A stretch of DNA of 64,000 nt from Actinomycetota bacterium (GCA_040757835.1 JBFLWJ010000001.1:88836-152835), one strand, 5' to 3'. Counted from the first letter of the stretch, positions 25,899 through 34,890 are shown. Notes: a model not told the origin generated them from the letters alone. Program-made: numbers and translations.

Positions 25899-26749
25899 GA
25901 CGGCGCCTCACCAAGGGCACGGCAGATGATTTCGGCGGCCTCCCCGGGAGAGGGGAGGCAGGCCGGGATGTCGATGCCGTGCCCGCGCAGCTCGGCGAGG
26001 ACCGCCACCAGGGGGGGCGGCCGCAGCCCCGCCGCCTCCAGCTCCTCCACGGCGGTGAGCACCTCCTCCTTCTCCCCCTGCAGCGGGACCTCTCCGCCCG
26101 AGAGCACGGCGACCCGGTCCGCCAGCAGCTCCACCTCTTCCCAGTCGTGGGTGACCACCAGGACGCCCACGCCTCGCTCGCGCTGTTCCGCCAGGGCACC
26201 GTAGAGAAGCTCGCGGCCGGGCAGGTCAAGGCCGGAAGAGGGCTCGTCCAGGAGCAGGTAGCGGGGGCGCATGGACAGCACCCCGGCAAGGGCGCAGCGG
26301 CGCATCTCGCCGTCGCTGAGCGAGAAGGGGGAGCGCGGGGAATACCCCCCGGGGTCCAGCCCAACCAGCATCAGCGCCTCGCGCACCGCCGTCGCCAGCT
26401 CCTCGCCGTGCAGGCCGCGGTTGCGCGGACCGAAGGCCACGTCTTTCTCCACCGTCTCCGCGAAGAGCTGCTTCTCCGAATACTGCAACACCACGCCGGC
26501 GGCGGTCCTCAGGGCGCTCATTCCGGCCCGGTCGGAGATGACCTCCCCGTCCAGGGCGACCGCTCCGCAAGTGGGGCGCAGCATGCCGCACATGACGGAG
26601 AGGAGGGTGGACTTTCCCGCCCCCGTCTTCCCCACCAGGCACAGCACCTCCCCCTCCCGCAGCTCGATATCGATGGACTTCAGCACCTCCTTGGACATGG
26701 GGGTGCCGGGCAGGTAGGTGAAGCCGACGCCGTTCAGCGAGATGCCCAT
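25895..26749 (-). CDS. ecfA2: ECF transporter ATPase (second of pair)
   Basis: A 284-residue ABC ATPase. Walker A is GKTGAGKST, the signature reads LSDGEMRRCALAG and Walker B is LLLDEPSSGLD. The Q-loop segment VVLQYSEKQLFAETV matches EcfA2 proteins. It overlaps the paired ATPase gene by 16 bases and ecfT by four. The C-terminal ~60 residues are the usual EcfA extension. It forms a heterodimer with the adjacent ATPase to power uptake. Confidence 0.93.
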   Translation of the reverse strand: MGISLNGVGFTYLPGTPMSKEVLKSIDIELREGEVLCLVGKTGAGKSTLLSVMCGMLRPTCGAVALDGEVISDRAGMSALRTAAGVVLQYSEKQLFAETVEKDVAFGPRNRGLHGEELATAVREALMLVGLDPGGYSPRSPFSLSDGEMRRCALAGVLSMRPRYLLLDEPSSGLDLPGRELLYGALAEQRERGVGVLVVTHDWEEVELLADRVAVLSGGEVPLQGEKEEVLTAVEELEAAGLRPPPLVAVLAELRGHGIDIPACLPSPGEAAEIICRALGEAPS

Positions 26750-27609
26750 AGCCGGTCCGCCACCTCCTTAGCTCCCAGCGCCGTGCGCCCCAGGGGGCGC
26801 CCCCTTCGCTCCATCTCCTGCGCCAGCAGGTAAAGGGCAGGAGGGCGCAGCCCGTACTTCCGGCAGAGACCGGCGTCGCGGAAGAGGTCGTATGGGTCAC
26901 CGGCGAATGCGAGGCGGCCGTCCGACAGCAGTAGCACGCGGTCCGCCGCGAGGACCTCCTCCGGATGGTGGGTGGCATGGACGATGGCGACGCCCAGCCT
27001 CTCACGCAGCTCCGCGTAGAGGGCCAGCGTCTCGGTGCGGGTGGGCGGGTCCAGCATGGAAGTGGACTCGTCGGAGACCAGGACGCGGGGCCGCATGGCC
27101 AGCACCGCCGCCACCGCCAGGCGTTTCTTCTCGCCGGCGGAGAGGAGATGGGGCTCGCGTCCGCGCAGTGCCGAGAGGTCCATGGCCCGCAGGGACTCAT
27201 CGATGCGGGAGTGAATCTCTTCCGGCGGCAGTGCGAAGTTCTCGGGGCCGAAGGCCACGTCGTCCTCGACCGTTGGGCCTACGATCTGGTTGTCGGGGTT
27301 CTGCATGACCAGTCCCACCCCGCTGCGTATGCCGGCGAGGTTCTCGGGCAGGGCGGTGTCGAGGCCGCAGGAGAAGACCTTTCCCCGCGTGGGCAGGAGG
27401 AGGGCGTTGAGCAGCCGGCACAGCGTGGACTTCCCGGAGCCGTTGAGCCCCGCCAGCGCGACGAACTCGCCCTGCTTTATGTCGAAGGAGACGTCCTCGA
27501 GCGCGGGTGTGTCCTCCCGGCCCGGGTAAGAGAAAGCGACCTCCCTGCAGGATACCACCGCATCTACAGCCGTGGGCGCCTCCAGCTCAGACCACCCCCC
27601 CGTAATCAT
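26734..27609 (-). CDS. ecfA1: ECF transporter ATPase (first of pair)
   Basis: A 291-residue ABC ATPase with Walker A GLNGSGKST, Q-loop VMQNPDNQIVG (the EcfA1 type), signature LSAGEKKRLAVA and a Walker B segment that reads VLVSDESTSMLDP. The Gln-Asn-Pro-Asp-Asn motif is a strong mark of EcfA1 ATPases. The start overlaps the end of the Gx-family gene by 23 bases, so a slightly later start is possible. It works with the downstream ATPase and EcfT. Confidence 0.93.
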   Translation of the reverse strand: MITGGWSELEAPTAVDAVVSCREVAFSYPGREDTPALEDVSFDIKQGEFVALAGLNGSGKSTLCRLLNALLLPTRGKVFSCGLDTALPENLAGIRSGVGLVMQNPDNQIVGPTVEDDVAFGPENFALPPEEIHSRIDESLRAMDLSALRGREPHLLSAGEKKRLAVAAVLAMRPRVLVSDESTSMLDPPTRTETLALYAELRERLGVAIVHATHHPEEVLAADRVLLLSDGRLAFAGDPYDLFRDAGLCRKYGLRPPALYLLAQEMERRGRPLGRTALGAKEVADRLWASR

Positions 27610-28153
27610 CTCTGCCGAGGGACAGGACCAGCCTGCGCGCCGCCAGGCCGATGAAGAAGCCGGTAGGCAGGGCTATGAGCAGCAGATAGGGGAGGTAGTA
27701 CTTAAGGCCCGGAAAACCCACCAGCCACATGGCCACCGCGAGCTGCACCGCGTTATGGGTGACCGCCCCCGCGATGCTCACCCCGGTTAGGCTGAGGGTG
27801 CGGGGGCCGAGGCGGAAGAGGGCCGCCATGACCAGGGTGGCCGCCGTCCCCGCAGTGAGGCTGAGGGTGAGACCGATGAAGCTGCCCCGCAGCAGTCCCC
27901 CCAGAAGGCAGCGCAGCACCGTGACCACCAGGGCCTCCCACGGCCCCAAGGTGACCAGGGCGATGACCGTGGCCAGGTTGGCCAGGCCCAGCTTGGCCCC
28001 GGGCAGGGGGAGGACGGGAGGGATGGTGCCCTCGATGATCTGCAGGACCAGGCCCAGGGCCACCAGCAGGCCGATGCGGCTCACCAGGTAGGCGCGACGG
28101 TCGGCGGGGGGAAAGACGGGCCCCGTCGTGCGGAGGTCACTGGTTGACCACAT
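27587..28153 (-). CDS. Gx transporter family membrane protein, candidate S component
   Basis: About 188 residues and five to six membrane helices. The segments LPGAKLGLANLATVIAL and LTAGTAATLVMAAL are typical of Gx-family proteins (once annotated heptaprenyl diphosphate synthase component I), which look like ECF substrate-binding subunits. Sitting directly before ecfA1-ecfA2-ecfT, it is the best candidate S component. The ATG at 28153 lies five bases after GGAGG; another ATG at 28165 contains that site and overlaps the NusG-II gene. The transported compound is unknown. Confidence 0.8.
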   Translation of the reverse strand: MWSTSDLRTTGPVFPPADRRAYLVSRIGLLVALGLVLQIIEGTIPPVLPLPGAKLGLANLATVIALVTLGPWEALVVTVLRCLLGGLLRGSFIGLTLSLTAGTAATLVMAALFRLGPRTLSLTGVSIAGAVTHNAVQLAVAMWLVGFPGLKYYLPYLLLIALPTGFFIGLAARRLVLSLGRDDYGGVV

Positions 28154-28577
28154 CCGGCCCTCCATCGCCGCTGACCACCTCGATAACCACCCGGTTGGGG
28201 AGGCAGACGATGCTCTCTCCGGGGCTGGATATCCACCCCGTCTTCACGCAGAGCTTGTCGGGGCAGGCGGAGTCCACCATGCGTGCCCTGCCGTCCGCGA
28301 CCTCCAGGTAGCTCTCCCCGCTGAAACCCTCGACGGTCAGTCTTACCGGGCCGCCGTCCAGGGGGCGGGTCAGGACCTCCTTGCCGCCCGCGGTCACCCT
28401 TATCTCCAGGCGGGAACCAGTGCCGGCCCCGGCCACGCCCTGCGCGATGAGGAAGACGCTCAACGCGATCACGGCGAGCACCAGTATGACGTCACCAGGG
28501 GCCCACCAGCGCCCCGGCGCGGGCCGCCGCCCCGCCGCTACCCCGGGGAAAACGCCCGTATCCCTGCCTGCCGCCAT
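28137..28577 (-). CDS. NusG domain II-containing exported protein
   Basis: About 146 residues with one N-terminal membrane helix (DVILVLAVIALSVFLIAQG) and an outside NusG domain II-like barrel. The family motif DSACPDKLCVKTGWIS followed by PGESIVCLPNRVVIEV is complete, including the two conserved Cys. Such proteins are often next to Gx-family genes and flavin-modified proteins in anaerobes. The ATG at 28577 is chosen for AGGAGG eight bases upstream. The gene leads the ECF operon and overlaps the Gx gene by 17 bases. Confidence 0.85.
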   Translation of the reverse strand: MAAGRDTGVFPGVAAGRRPAPGRWWAPGDVILVLAVIALSVFLIAQGVAGAGTGSRLEIRVTAGGKEVLTRPLDGGPVRLTVEGFSGESYLEVADGRARMVDSACPDKLCVKTGWISSPGESIVCLPNRVVIEVVSGDGGPDVVNQ

Positions 28578-28697
28578 GCCATGCTCCTCCTGGCTCGCTC
28601 GTCGTCCTTTCAATATATATTAAGGGTAAGGTTCTGCGGCGAGAAGTGCGGCCCGTCCGGAGCGGTCTTTCCACCGGCGTGCCCCGTGCATATAATC

Positions 28698-29609
28698 ATG
28701 GCTATGGATATCAAGGAAGCGAACCTGGTCTTCCACGACGAGACCAGCCGCGATTACGACAAGAAGTGGGCCATACGTTTCGATGACGACATGGCGGAGT
28801 TCGTTCTCTCCAAGTTCGAGCTCGGGCTGGGGGAGCCGTTTCCCCGCGATATCCGCGTCATGGAGATCGGTTGCGGGACCGGCTATGCCATGCTCAACCT
28901 GGGACTGGCCGGCGTGCTCACCGAGGCCTGGGGCTGCGATATCTCCCAGGGCATGCTGGACGTCTGCCAGGACAACGCCGACAATCTGGGTATCGATGTC
29001 CACTTGCAGCAGGCGGACGCCGAGAGACTGCCATACGATGACGCCTCCTTCGACCTGGTCATAGGCCATGCCGTCCTGCACCACCTGCCCGACCTCGATG
29101 CGTCTTTCCGGGAGATACAGCGAGTGCTCAAGCCCGGCGGCAGGTGCGTGGTGGCGGGCGAGCCCACGGTGGTCGGCCACCGCCTGGCTAGGATCGCGAA
29201 GGCCCTGGCTTCCTTCGCGGTGCGCTGGTACGCGCTCCTCGGCGGCCGCCTGGGCAAGAAGAAGATCACGCTGCGACGTTACGACGCCTGTGGTTCACTA
29301 GAAGACCACGAGCTGCAGGAGCTGGAGTTCATGGTGGACATCCACAATTTCCGCCCCAGCGAGCTCTGCGACCGCGCCCGCAGGGCGGGGTTCTCGCGCG
29401 TGCGCTTCGAGTCGGAGGAGCTCATCTCCAGCTTCATCGGCTGGATGATCCGTACCGTGGAAGGCAGCGTGAGCGAGGAGAACATCACCGACCGTTGGCG
29501 GTGGGGAGCGTATAACACCTACAAGCGCGTGCGGGCCTGGGACCAGAAGCTCTACCCGTACCTGCCGCGCGGCTGGTTTTACAATCTCATCGTTTACCTG
29601 GAAAAATAA
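28698..29609 (+). CDS. SAM-dependent methyltransferase
   Basis: A 303-residue class I methyltransferase. Motif I is VMEIGCGTGYAML, the acidic motif II is CDISQGMLD and post-motif segments AERLPYDDASFDLVIGHAVLHHL and LKPGGRCVVAGEP are typical. The C-terminal ~120 residues are less conserved and may bind the substrate. A TATAAT lies two bases before the first ATG (28698), so the mRNA may begin at the second ATG (28704) and be leaderless, as is common in Actinobacteria. The methylated substrate is not evident; no pathway partner is certain. Confidence 0.85.
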   Translation: MAMDIKEANLVFHDETSRDYDKKWAIRFDDDMAEFVLSKFELGLGEPFPRDIRVMEIGCGTGYAMLNLGLAGVLTEAWGCDISQGMLDVCQDNADNLGIDVHLQQADAERLPYDDASFDLVIGHAVLHHLPDLDASFREIQRVLKPGGRCVVAGEPTVVGHRLARIAKALASFAVRWYALLGGRLGKKKITLRRYDACGSLEDHELQELEFMVDIHNFRPSELCDRARRAGFSRVRFESEELISSFIGWMIRTVEGSVSEENITDRWRWGAYNTYKRVRAWDQKLYPYLPRGWFYNLIVYLEK

Positions 29610-29783
29610 GGCTGTTCGTGCGCGATGGTATAAGCGGGACAGCCGGCTCCCCGCATCGTCATGTCTCCGTCCGGCTTGCCGGGAGGAAAATGGCGCGGCG
29701 GTCAGCGGAAAGAGAGGCCGGCAGATAAAGCGTCGCGATGCCCGGCCGTTACCGGCGGCGGCGCTGGCCTGGATGGAAGGGCG

Positions 29784-30467
29784 ATGATGAAGAACGGGAT
29801 GGTCGAAGCCCTGCGGGAAGTCGAAAAGGGGGCCGGACCGGCATACGGCACTCCCAGGGAAAGACCGCGCGGCTGGGCCTGGGTGGTTAGCACCGTCCGC
29901 TTCGTGCGCAAGAGGCGCATGTACGGCCCTCGCTACTGGCGCTGGCTCTACAGGTTCCTCCGCTTCAAGGTCCTGCACCCGCGGGTGAAGACGGAGGGGT
30001 TTATCTTCCTGCCGCGCCGCTACCAGGTGGTGGTGAAAAAAGGGGCCACCATCCGCATCGGTCGCTGGGTGTGGATCGGCACCAACAACGCTTTGCGCTG
30101 CCACGAGGGCGAGCTATATGTCGGCGACAACACCATCTTCGGCACCGACAACACCGTAAACTGCTACGCCGGGGTCTATATCGGTCCGGAATGCCTCTTC
30201 GCGGACTCCGTGTATATCGTGGATTTCGACCACAACTACTGGGATCCGGTAATCGCCATCCGCTCCCAGGGCATCACCAAAAAGCCCATCCGGCTCGAGG
30301 GAGATATATGGGTGGGCGAGAAGGCATCCATCCTGCGCGGGGTCACCGTGGGCCGGGGTTCCGTGATCGGGGCCATGAGCCTGGTAAACCGCGACGTGCC
30401 TCCCTATGCCGTGGTGGGCGGCGTGCCTGCCAGGGTGCTGGGGTGGAGACCGCGTCCCGTTACATAG
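29784..30467 (+). CDS. Hexapeptide-repeat acyltransferase
   Basis: A 227-residue protein with a left-handed beta-helix C-terminal half: repeated hydrophobic-Gly hexads such as IRIGRWVWIGTNN, LYVGDNTIFGTDN, IRLEGDIWVGEKASI and VTVGRGSVIGAMS. The DFDHNYWDP loop carries the likely catalytic His of maltose/galactoside acetyltransferase relatives. The N-terminal ~70 residues are basic and could bind membranes or substrate. The start at ATG 29784 follows GGAAGG. It precedes the GalT-like gene by 18 bases and probably shares its transcript, suggesting a sugar acceptor. Confidence 0.85.
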   Translation: MMKNGMVEALREVEKGAGPAYGTPRERPRGWAWVVSTVRFVRKRRMYGPRYWRWLYRFLRFKVLHPRVKTEGFIFLPRRYQVVVKKGATIRIGRWVWIGTNNALRCHEGELYVGDNTIFGTDNTVNCYAGVYIGPECLFADSVYIVDFDHNYWDPVIAIRSQGITKKPIRLEGDIWVGEKASILRGVTVGRGSVIGAMSLVNRDVPPYAVVGGVPARVLGWRPRPVT

Positions 30468-30485
30468 TTTGGGAGTGAGGTGATC

Positions 30486-31502
30486 ATGGCCGGGAACTCA
30501 GGCGATGGCGGGATGCCGCTTCCAGAGATAAGGCGGGACGCGGTCACCGGCACCTGGTCCATACTGGCGGTGGGGCGTTCGCGCCGGCCCGGCGCCGTCC
30601 CGGGACAGGCGGCCGGGGAGCCCCTGTGCCCTTTCTGTCCCGGCAACGAATCGCTTACCCCGCCGGAGACCTGGTCGGTGGGCAGGGAGGGCGGCCCACC
30701 GGATTCGCCCGGTTGGAGGGTGAGGGTGGTCCCCAACCTCTATCCCGCGTTCATGCCCGAGGCCGGCTCGCGGGGCTGGCGCCGGGGGACCAGGGTGGGA
30801 CTCCCGGCATACGGCGATCACGAGGTGATCATCAACTCTCCCGACCACACTCTCTCCCTGGGCGACATGGATGGGGAGGCGGCTGCCGGCCTGCTCGGGG
30901 CGTACCTGGAACGCTACCGCCATTTCGCGGCGCTGCCCAGGGTAAAGCAGGTGCAGATCATCATCAACAACAAGCGGGAAGCGGGGGCCTCACTCGACCA
31001 TCCCCATACCCAGGTCTTCGTGCTGCCCATGGTAACGCGGGCCATCAGCGGGGAGCTGCGGGAGTCCCGGCGCCGTTCCGGCAGGGGGTGCCCTCTCTGC
31101 CTCGAGGTCGAGGAAGCGCGCGAGGACGGCCGGGTGGTGCTGGAGAACGGGGGCTGGACCGTCCTGGTGCCCTACGCCGCCCGTGCCCCCTTCGAGTTGC
31201 GTTTCACCCCCCGCCGGCACGACCCGGACTTCGCGGGTTGCCGCGTTGATGAGATCGCGGACATGGCCGACGCGCTCACCCGCGCCCTCAAGGCCCTCTC
31301 CGCCCTCCTCGGCGCTCCACCGTACAACCTCTGGCTGCACAGCGCGCCCTGTGACGGCGGTGACTACCCCTACTATCACTGGCATGTGGAGATGGTCCCG
31401 CGTATCATCGTCAGCGCCGGTTTCGAGCTGGCTACCGGTATGAGCCTCTCCATCCTCGCCCCGGAGGAGGCTGCCCGCCAGCTGCGCGAGAAGACGGGAT
31501 GA
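30486..31502 (+). CDS. galT: Galactose-1-phosphate uridylyltransferase-like enzyme
   Basis: A 338-residue HIT-superfamily nucleotidyltransferase. The active-site motif is DHPHTQ (His172, His174), where His174 would carry the nucleotidyl group. Zinc-type pairs CPFCPGNE and CPLCLEVEE and the closing YYHWHVEMVPR motif fit the GalT family. It may transfer UMP or another nucleotide between sugar phosphates, so ADP-glucose-type activity is also possible. The ATG at 30486 is chosen over GTG 30480, which lies in the ribosome binding site. It overlaps the following transporter gene by four bases. Confidence 0.88.
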   Translation: MAGNSGDGGMPLPEIRRDAVTGTWSILAVGRSRRPGAVPGQAAGEPLCPFCPGNESLTPPETWSVGREGGPPDSPGWRVRVVPNLYPAFMPEAGSRGWRRGTRVGLPAYGDHEVIINSPDHTLSLGDMDGEAAAGLLGAYLERYRHFAALPRVKQVQIIINNKREAGASLDHPHTQVFVLPMVTRAISGELRESRRRSGRGCPLCLEVEEAREDGRVVLENGGWTVLVPYAARAPFELRFTPRRHDPDFAGCRVDEIADMADALTRALKALSALLGAPPYNLWLHSAPCDGGDYPYYHWHVEMVPRIIVSAGFELATGMSLSILAPEEAARQLREKTG

Positions 31503-33154
31503 TGGAGGAGACGCGCATCCGGGGCTGGCAGGCGGTGCGCAAGTGGGCACCTATCTCGGTGCTCTGCCTCTCCCTTGCCATCATCCTCATCGACATGACC
31601 CTGCTCAACGTGTCCCTGTCCACAATCATCCAGGACCTGGATACCACCATCCAGAAGATCCAGTGGGTGATCACGGCCTACTCCCTGACCATCGCGGCGT
31701 TCATGATCACCGGGGGCAGGATGGGAGACCTCTTCGGGCGCAAGAAGATGTTCATGTTGGGGGCGCTGGTCTTCGCCGTGGGCTCCTACGTCTGCTCCAT
31801 CAGCCCCAACGTGCCCGTGATGATCGTCGGAGAATCGATCATCGAGGGCATCGGCGCAGCCCTGATGATGCCGGCCACCATGTCCCTGCTGGTCTCGCAC
31901 TACCGGGGACGCGACCGCGCCATCGCCTTCGGCATCTGGGGGGGCGTCGCCGGCGCCGCCACCGCCATCGGTCCGCTGCTGGGCGGCTATATAACCACCG
32001 CCTACAGCTGGCGCTGGGCCTTCCGCATCAACGTCTTCGTGGCCGCGGTGCTCCTGGGCGGGGCCTTCCTGATCAAGGAGTCGCGCGACCGCGAGGAGCG
32101 ACCCGAGCTGGACTGGCCGGGGGTCGCCCTCTCCGCCTCCGGCATGTTCTTCCTGGTCTACGGGATCATCGAGTCGTCGACCTACGGCTGGATCGTGGCC
32201 AAGGAGCCCTTCTCCCTCTTCGGCTGGGTGACGTTCGGCACCATCTCCATATCCCTCTACGCCATCGTCCTGGGGGCCGCCATCCTGGCGGGGTTCATAC
32301 TGTGGGAGAGAAGGGTGGAGCGGCGTGGCCATACCCCCCTGGTCTCCACCCACCTCTTCCGCAACCGGCAGTTCGTCTCGGGCACGAGCGTCGTGGGACT
32401 GGTCGCCCTGGGACAGGCCGGCCTCATCTTCTCGCTCCCGGTCTTCCTGCAGGCGGTGAGGGGCTACGACGCCTTTCATACCGGTCTCGCCCTAATCCCC
32501 CTTTCCGCCGCCTCCCTCATCGCCGCTCCCGTCTCCGGCATGATGGCCAACCGCGTCGGGCCCAAGCTGATGATCCAGGCGGGGATGCTGAGCATCATCG
32601 GCGGATACGCGCTTCAGATCGCCGTCTGGGATGTAGGCTCGACCGCCAGCGATTTCATCCCCAGCCTCATCCTGGTGGGGATGGGCATGGGCCTGATGAT
32701 GGGGCAGATAGGGAATATGACCCTTTCGGCCGTCTCCGTGCAGCAGGCCGGGGAGGCCTCGGGCGTGAACAACACCTTCCGGCAGTTGGGCATGACCCTG
32801 GGAACGGCGGTCATCGGCGCGGTGCTCATCTCCTCCATCGCGGCCAGCCTGAGCAGCGGCGTACAGGCTAGCGCGGTCATCCCCGAGCCTTTCAAGGCGC
32901 AGGTCGACGAGGCCATCAGCGAGCAGGTCTCCAACGTGGAGTTCGGGGGCGGCGCCGAGTTGCCCGACTATATCCCCCAGGAGATCAGCGCCGAGATCGT
33001 CAGCATCAGTCACGACGCGGTCACCAAGGCCAACCGCACCGCCCTGGCCTTCGCTGCTTTCTTCACCTTCCTGGCGTTTCTCTCGTCTTTCATCCTGCCG
33101 GGAGGAAAGATGGTAAACCGCGAGGAGAGCCTTGCCGTACGTGCCCCTCACTGA
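31499..33154 (+). CDS. MFS transporter, 14-helix DHA2 drug-efflux type
   Basis: A 551-residue membrane protein of the EmrB/QacA (DHA2) family, with about 14 helices. Visible motifs include the loop 2-3 signature GGRMGDLFGRKKMF and the motif C-like GIWGGVAGAATAIGPLLGG in helix 5. A large exported loop lies near residues 450-510. It should export hydrophobic compounds or lipids by proton antiport. Start and stop overlap the upstream galT-like gene (ATGATGA), so the two are translationally linked. The substrate is unknown. Confidence 0.9.
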   Translation: MMEETRIRGWQAVRKWAPISVLCLSLAIILIDMTLLNVSLSTIIQDLDTTIQKIQWVITAYSLTIAAFMITGGRMGDLFGRKKMFMLGALVFAVGSYVCSISPNVPVMIVGESIIEGIGAALMMPATMSLLVSHYRGRDRAIAFGIWGGVAGAATAIGPLLGGYITTAYSWRWAFRINVFVAAVLLGGAFLIKESRDREERPELDWPGVALSASGMFFLVYGIIESSTYGWIVAKEPFSLFGWVTFGTISISLYAIVLGAAILAGFILWERRVERRGHTPLVSTHLFRNRQFVSGTSVVGLVALGQAGLIFSLPVFLQAVRGYDAFHTGLALIPLSAASLIAAPVSGMMANRVGPKLMIQAGMLSIIGGYALQIAVWDVGSTASDFIPSLILVGMGMGLMMGQIGNMTLSAVSVQQAGEASGVNNTFRQLGMTLGTAVIGAVLISSIAASLSSGVQASAVIPEPFKAQVDEAISEQVSNVEFGGGAELPDYIPQEISAEIVSISHDAVTKANRTALAFAAFFTFLAFLSSFILPGGKMVNREESLAVRAPH

Positions 33155-33158
33155 CCTT

Positions 33159-34589
33159 TCAGGGCAGCCCTCCGCCGTCCCAGGCGCCGCGGGCCCGTGC
33201 GGCGGCATGAAAGCCCTGGTAAGCATCGAGCGCGAAGCAGGCGGCGGTGGGGGTCGGGTAGGAGGGGATGCCGGCGGCATGGAGCCTGGCCATGTGGGGA
33301 GCGGTGAAGGCGCTGGGGAAGAGTACCGAAACCAGGGGCTTGGAGACGGCGTTGCGGGCCTCCAGCATCTCCCCGGTGATGGCGGCGATAAGGCCGATGT
33401 CCCCGTCGCGTGAGGCGGGAGCCGTGCCCACTGTCATCAGGATGTCCACCGTCGGATCGTTCGCCATTATCTCGAGGGCCTTGAGGTAATTGCCCGGGAC
33501 CACCGCGCCGAACCCCAGGTCCACGGGGTTTCCGAAAGAGGTGCCCTCGGCGGGCAGGAACTCCGCCAGCGCGGCCCGGGTTTCCACCGTGAGGGGCGCG
33601 AGCTCGAGGCCGTGCCTTTCCACCGCGTCGGCGCAGTTGACGGCCAGGCCGCCCGGCGAGCTGACTATGGCCACCCTCCTGCCCCGGCACGGGGGCAGGT
33701 GATACAGGGCGGCGGCGCAGTCGAGCATCTGCGCCAGGTCGTTGGCCATGATCATCCCCGCCTGACGCGCCGCCCCCTCGAACACCTCGGCGCTGCCCCC
33801 CAGGGCGGAGGTATGGCTGGCGGCGGCCTTGCCGCCAGACACGGTCAGCCCCGCCTTGAGCACGATGACCGGCTTCACGCCGCGAAGGGATACGGCCGTC
33901 TCCAGGAAGCGGCGGGCATCTCGCACCTCCTCCAGGTAGGCCAGGACCATTTCGGTTCCCGGGTCGGCGGCCATGTACTCCAGGTAGTCGGCGCAGTTGA
34001 GGTCGAGTTCGTTACCGCTGGAGACGATCTTGTCGAAGAGGACCCCGCGCTCCAGGGCTGTGACATAGGTGATGCTCGAGAGGGAACCGCTCTGGGAGAT
34101 CATGCCGGCGCGGCCTTCCGTGGAGAACATGCCCGCGAAGAGGGCTATCTTGCCCCGCGCCGAGTAGATTCCCATGCAGTTGGGCCCCACCAGCCTCAAG
34201 CCGCTGCCCCGGCAGGCCTGCAGTATCTCCTCTTCGAGGCGCTGCCCTTCCGCGCGCCCCGTCTCCGAGAATCCGGCGGTGTTGATGATGCAGCCGCCCA
34301 CGCCGGTGGCGGCGCAGTCGCGTACCAGCGAGGGTACGGCCGCGGGGGGGACGGCGAGGATCACCAGGTCTGTGCCGCCTGGCAGCGAAGCGAGGTCCGG
34401 GTAGCAGCGCAGCCCGAGTATCTCCGTGTGGCGGGGGTTGACGGGATAGAGAGCGCCGCCGAAGCCCATGTCCTTGAAGGCGCGCAGGAAGAGGGTGCCC
34501 GGGTTGTCCATGCGCTCGGAGACGCCCACGATGGCGGCGGAAGCGGGGAAGAAAACGCGGTCGAGGCTTCGTTTCAGCTCCGTGTTCAC
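33159..34589 (-). CDS. NDP-forming acyl-CoA synthetase, alpha subunit
   Basis: About 476 residues in the CoA-binding / ligase-CoA arrangement of ADP-forming acetyl-CoA synthetase alpha subunits. The N-terminal Rossmann part carries VVGVSERMDNPGTL-like sequence (read as IVGVSERMDNPG), and the phospho-His segment is AAASHTSALGG with His259. It interconverts acyl-CoA plus ADP/Pi with acid plus ATP, giving energy from acyl-CoA. No beta (ATP-grasp) subunit gene is adjacent, so it must lie elsewhere. The GTG at 34589 is chosen because the longer frame reads into the upstream repeats. Confidence 0.88.
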   Translation of the reverse strand: MNTELKRSLDRVFFPASAAIVGVSERMDNPGTLFLRAFKDMGFGGALYPVNPRHTEILGLRCYPDLASLPGGTDLVILAVPPAAVPSLVRDCAATGVGGCIINTAGFSETGRAEGQRLEEEILQACRGSGLRLVGPNCMGIYSARGKIALFAGMFSTEGRAGMISQSGSLSSITYVTALERGVLFDKIVSSGNELDLNCADYLEYMAADPGTEMVLAYLEEVRDARRFLETAVSLRGVKPVIVLKAGLTVSGGKAAASHTSALGGSAEVFEGAARQAGMIMANDLAQMLDCAAALYHLPPCRGRRVAIVSSPGGLAVNCADAVERHGLELAPLTVETRAALAEFLPAEGTSFGNPVDLGFGAVVPGNYLKALEIMANDPTVDILMTVGTAPASRDGDIGLIAAITGEMLEARNAVSKPLVSVLFPSAFTAPHMARLHAAGIPSYPTPTAACFALDAYQGFHAAARARGAWDGGGLP

Positions 34590-34605
34590 ACTCTCACATC
34601 CTGAT

Positions 34606-34837
34606 GTACACATGCCAGGCCTTGACGCTCGGAAGCGTCAAGGCCTGGGCACCGCCGCGTCACCCTCCGGGCTTCCCATCGAAACGTACACGTGCCAGGC
34701 CCGGCCATTCAGAAATCGCCGGGCGGCTGGGCACCGCCGCGTCACCCTCCGGGCTTCCCATCGAAACGTACACGTGCCAGGCCCGGCCATTCAGAAATCG
34801 CCGGGCGGCTGGCACCGCCGCGTCACCCTCCGGGTGC
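34606..34837. repeat. Three tandem ~80-bp hairpin repeats
   Basis: Units begin at 34606, 34686 and 34768, each with GTACACRTGCCAGGC and a shared block CACCGCCGCGTCACCCTCCGGG. Units 2 and 3 are almost identical; their core folds as GCCAG...CTGGC with GCCCGGC/GCCGGGC. Unit 1 has the same frame but a different hairpin, the perfect stem CCAGGCCTTGACGC/GCGTCAAGGCCTGG. They fill the gap between the GT4 gene and the acyl-CoA synthetase gene (both minus strand). There are no spacers of CRISPR type. They may end or process the transcript, or be REP-type elements. Confidence 0.88.
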
Positions 34838-34890
34838 CGCTGTCGCTTATGCGATACAGTCTATCGAATGATCGAGCGAAAAACTGTGCG

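Noticed and set aside
34606..34837. CRISPR array
   Set aside because: Only three units, contiguous with no unique spacers, and no cas genes nearby.
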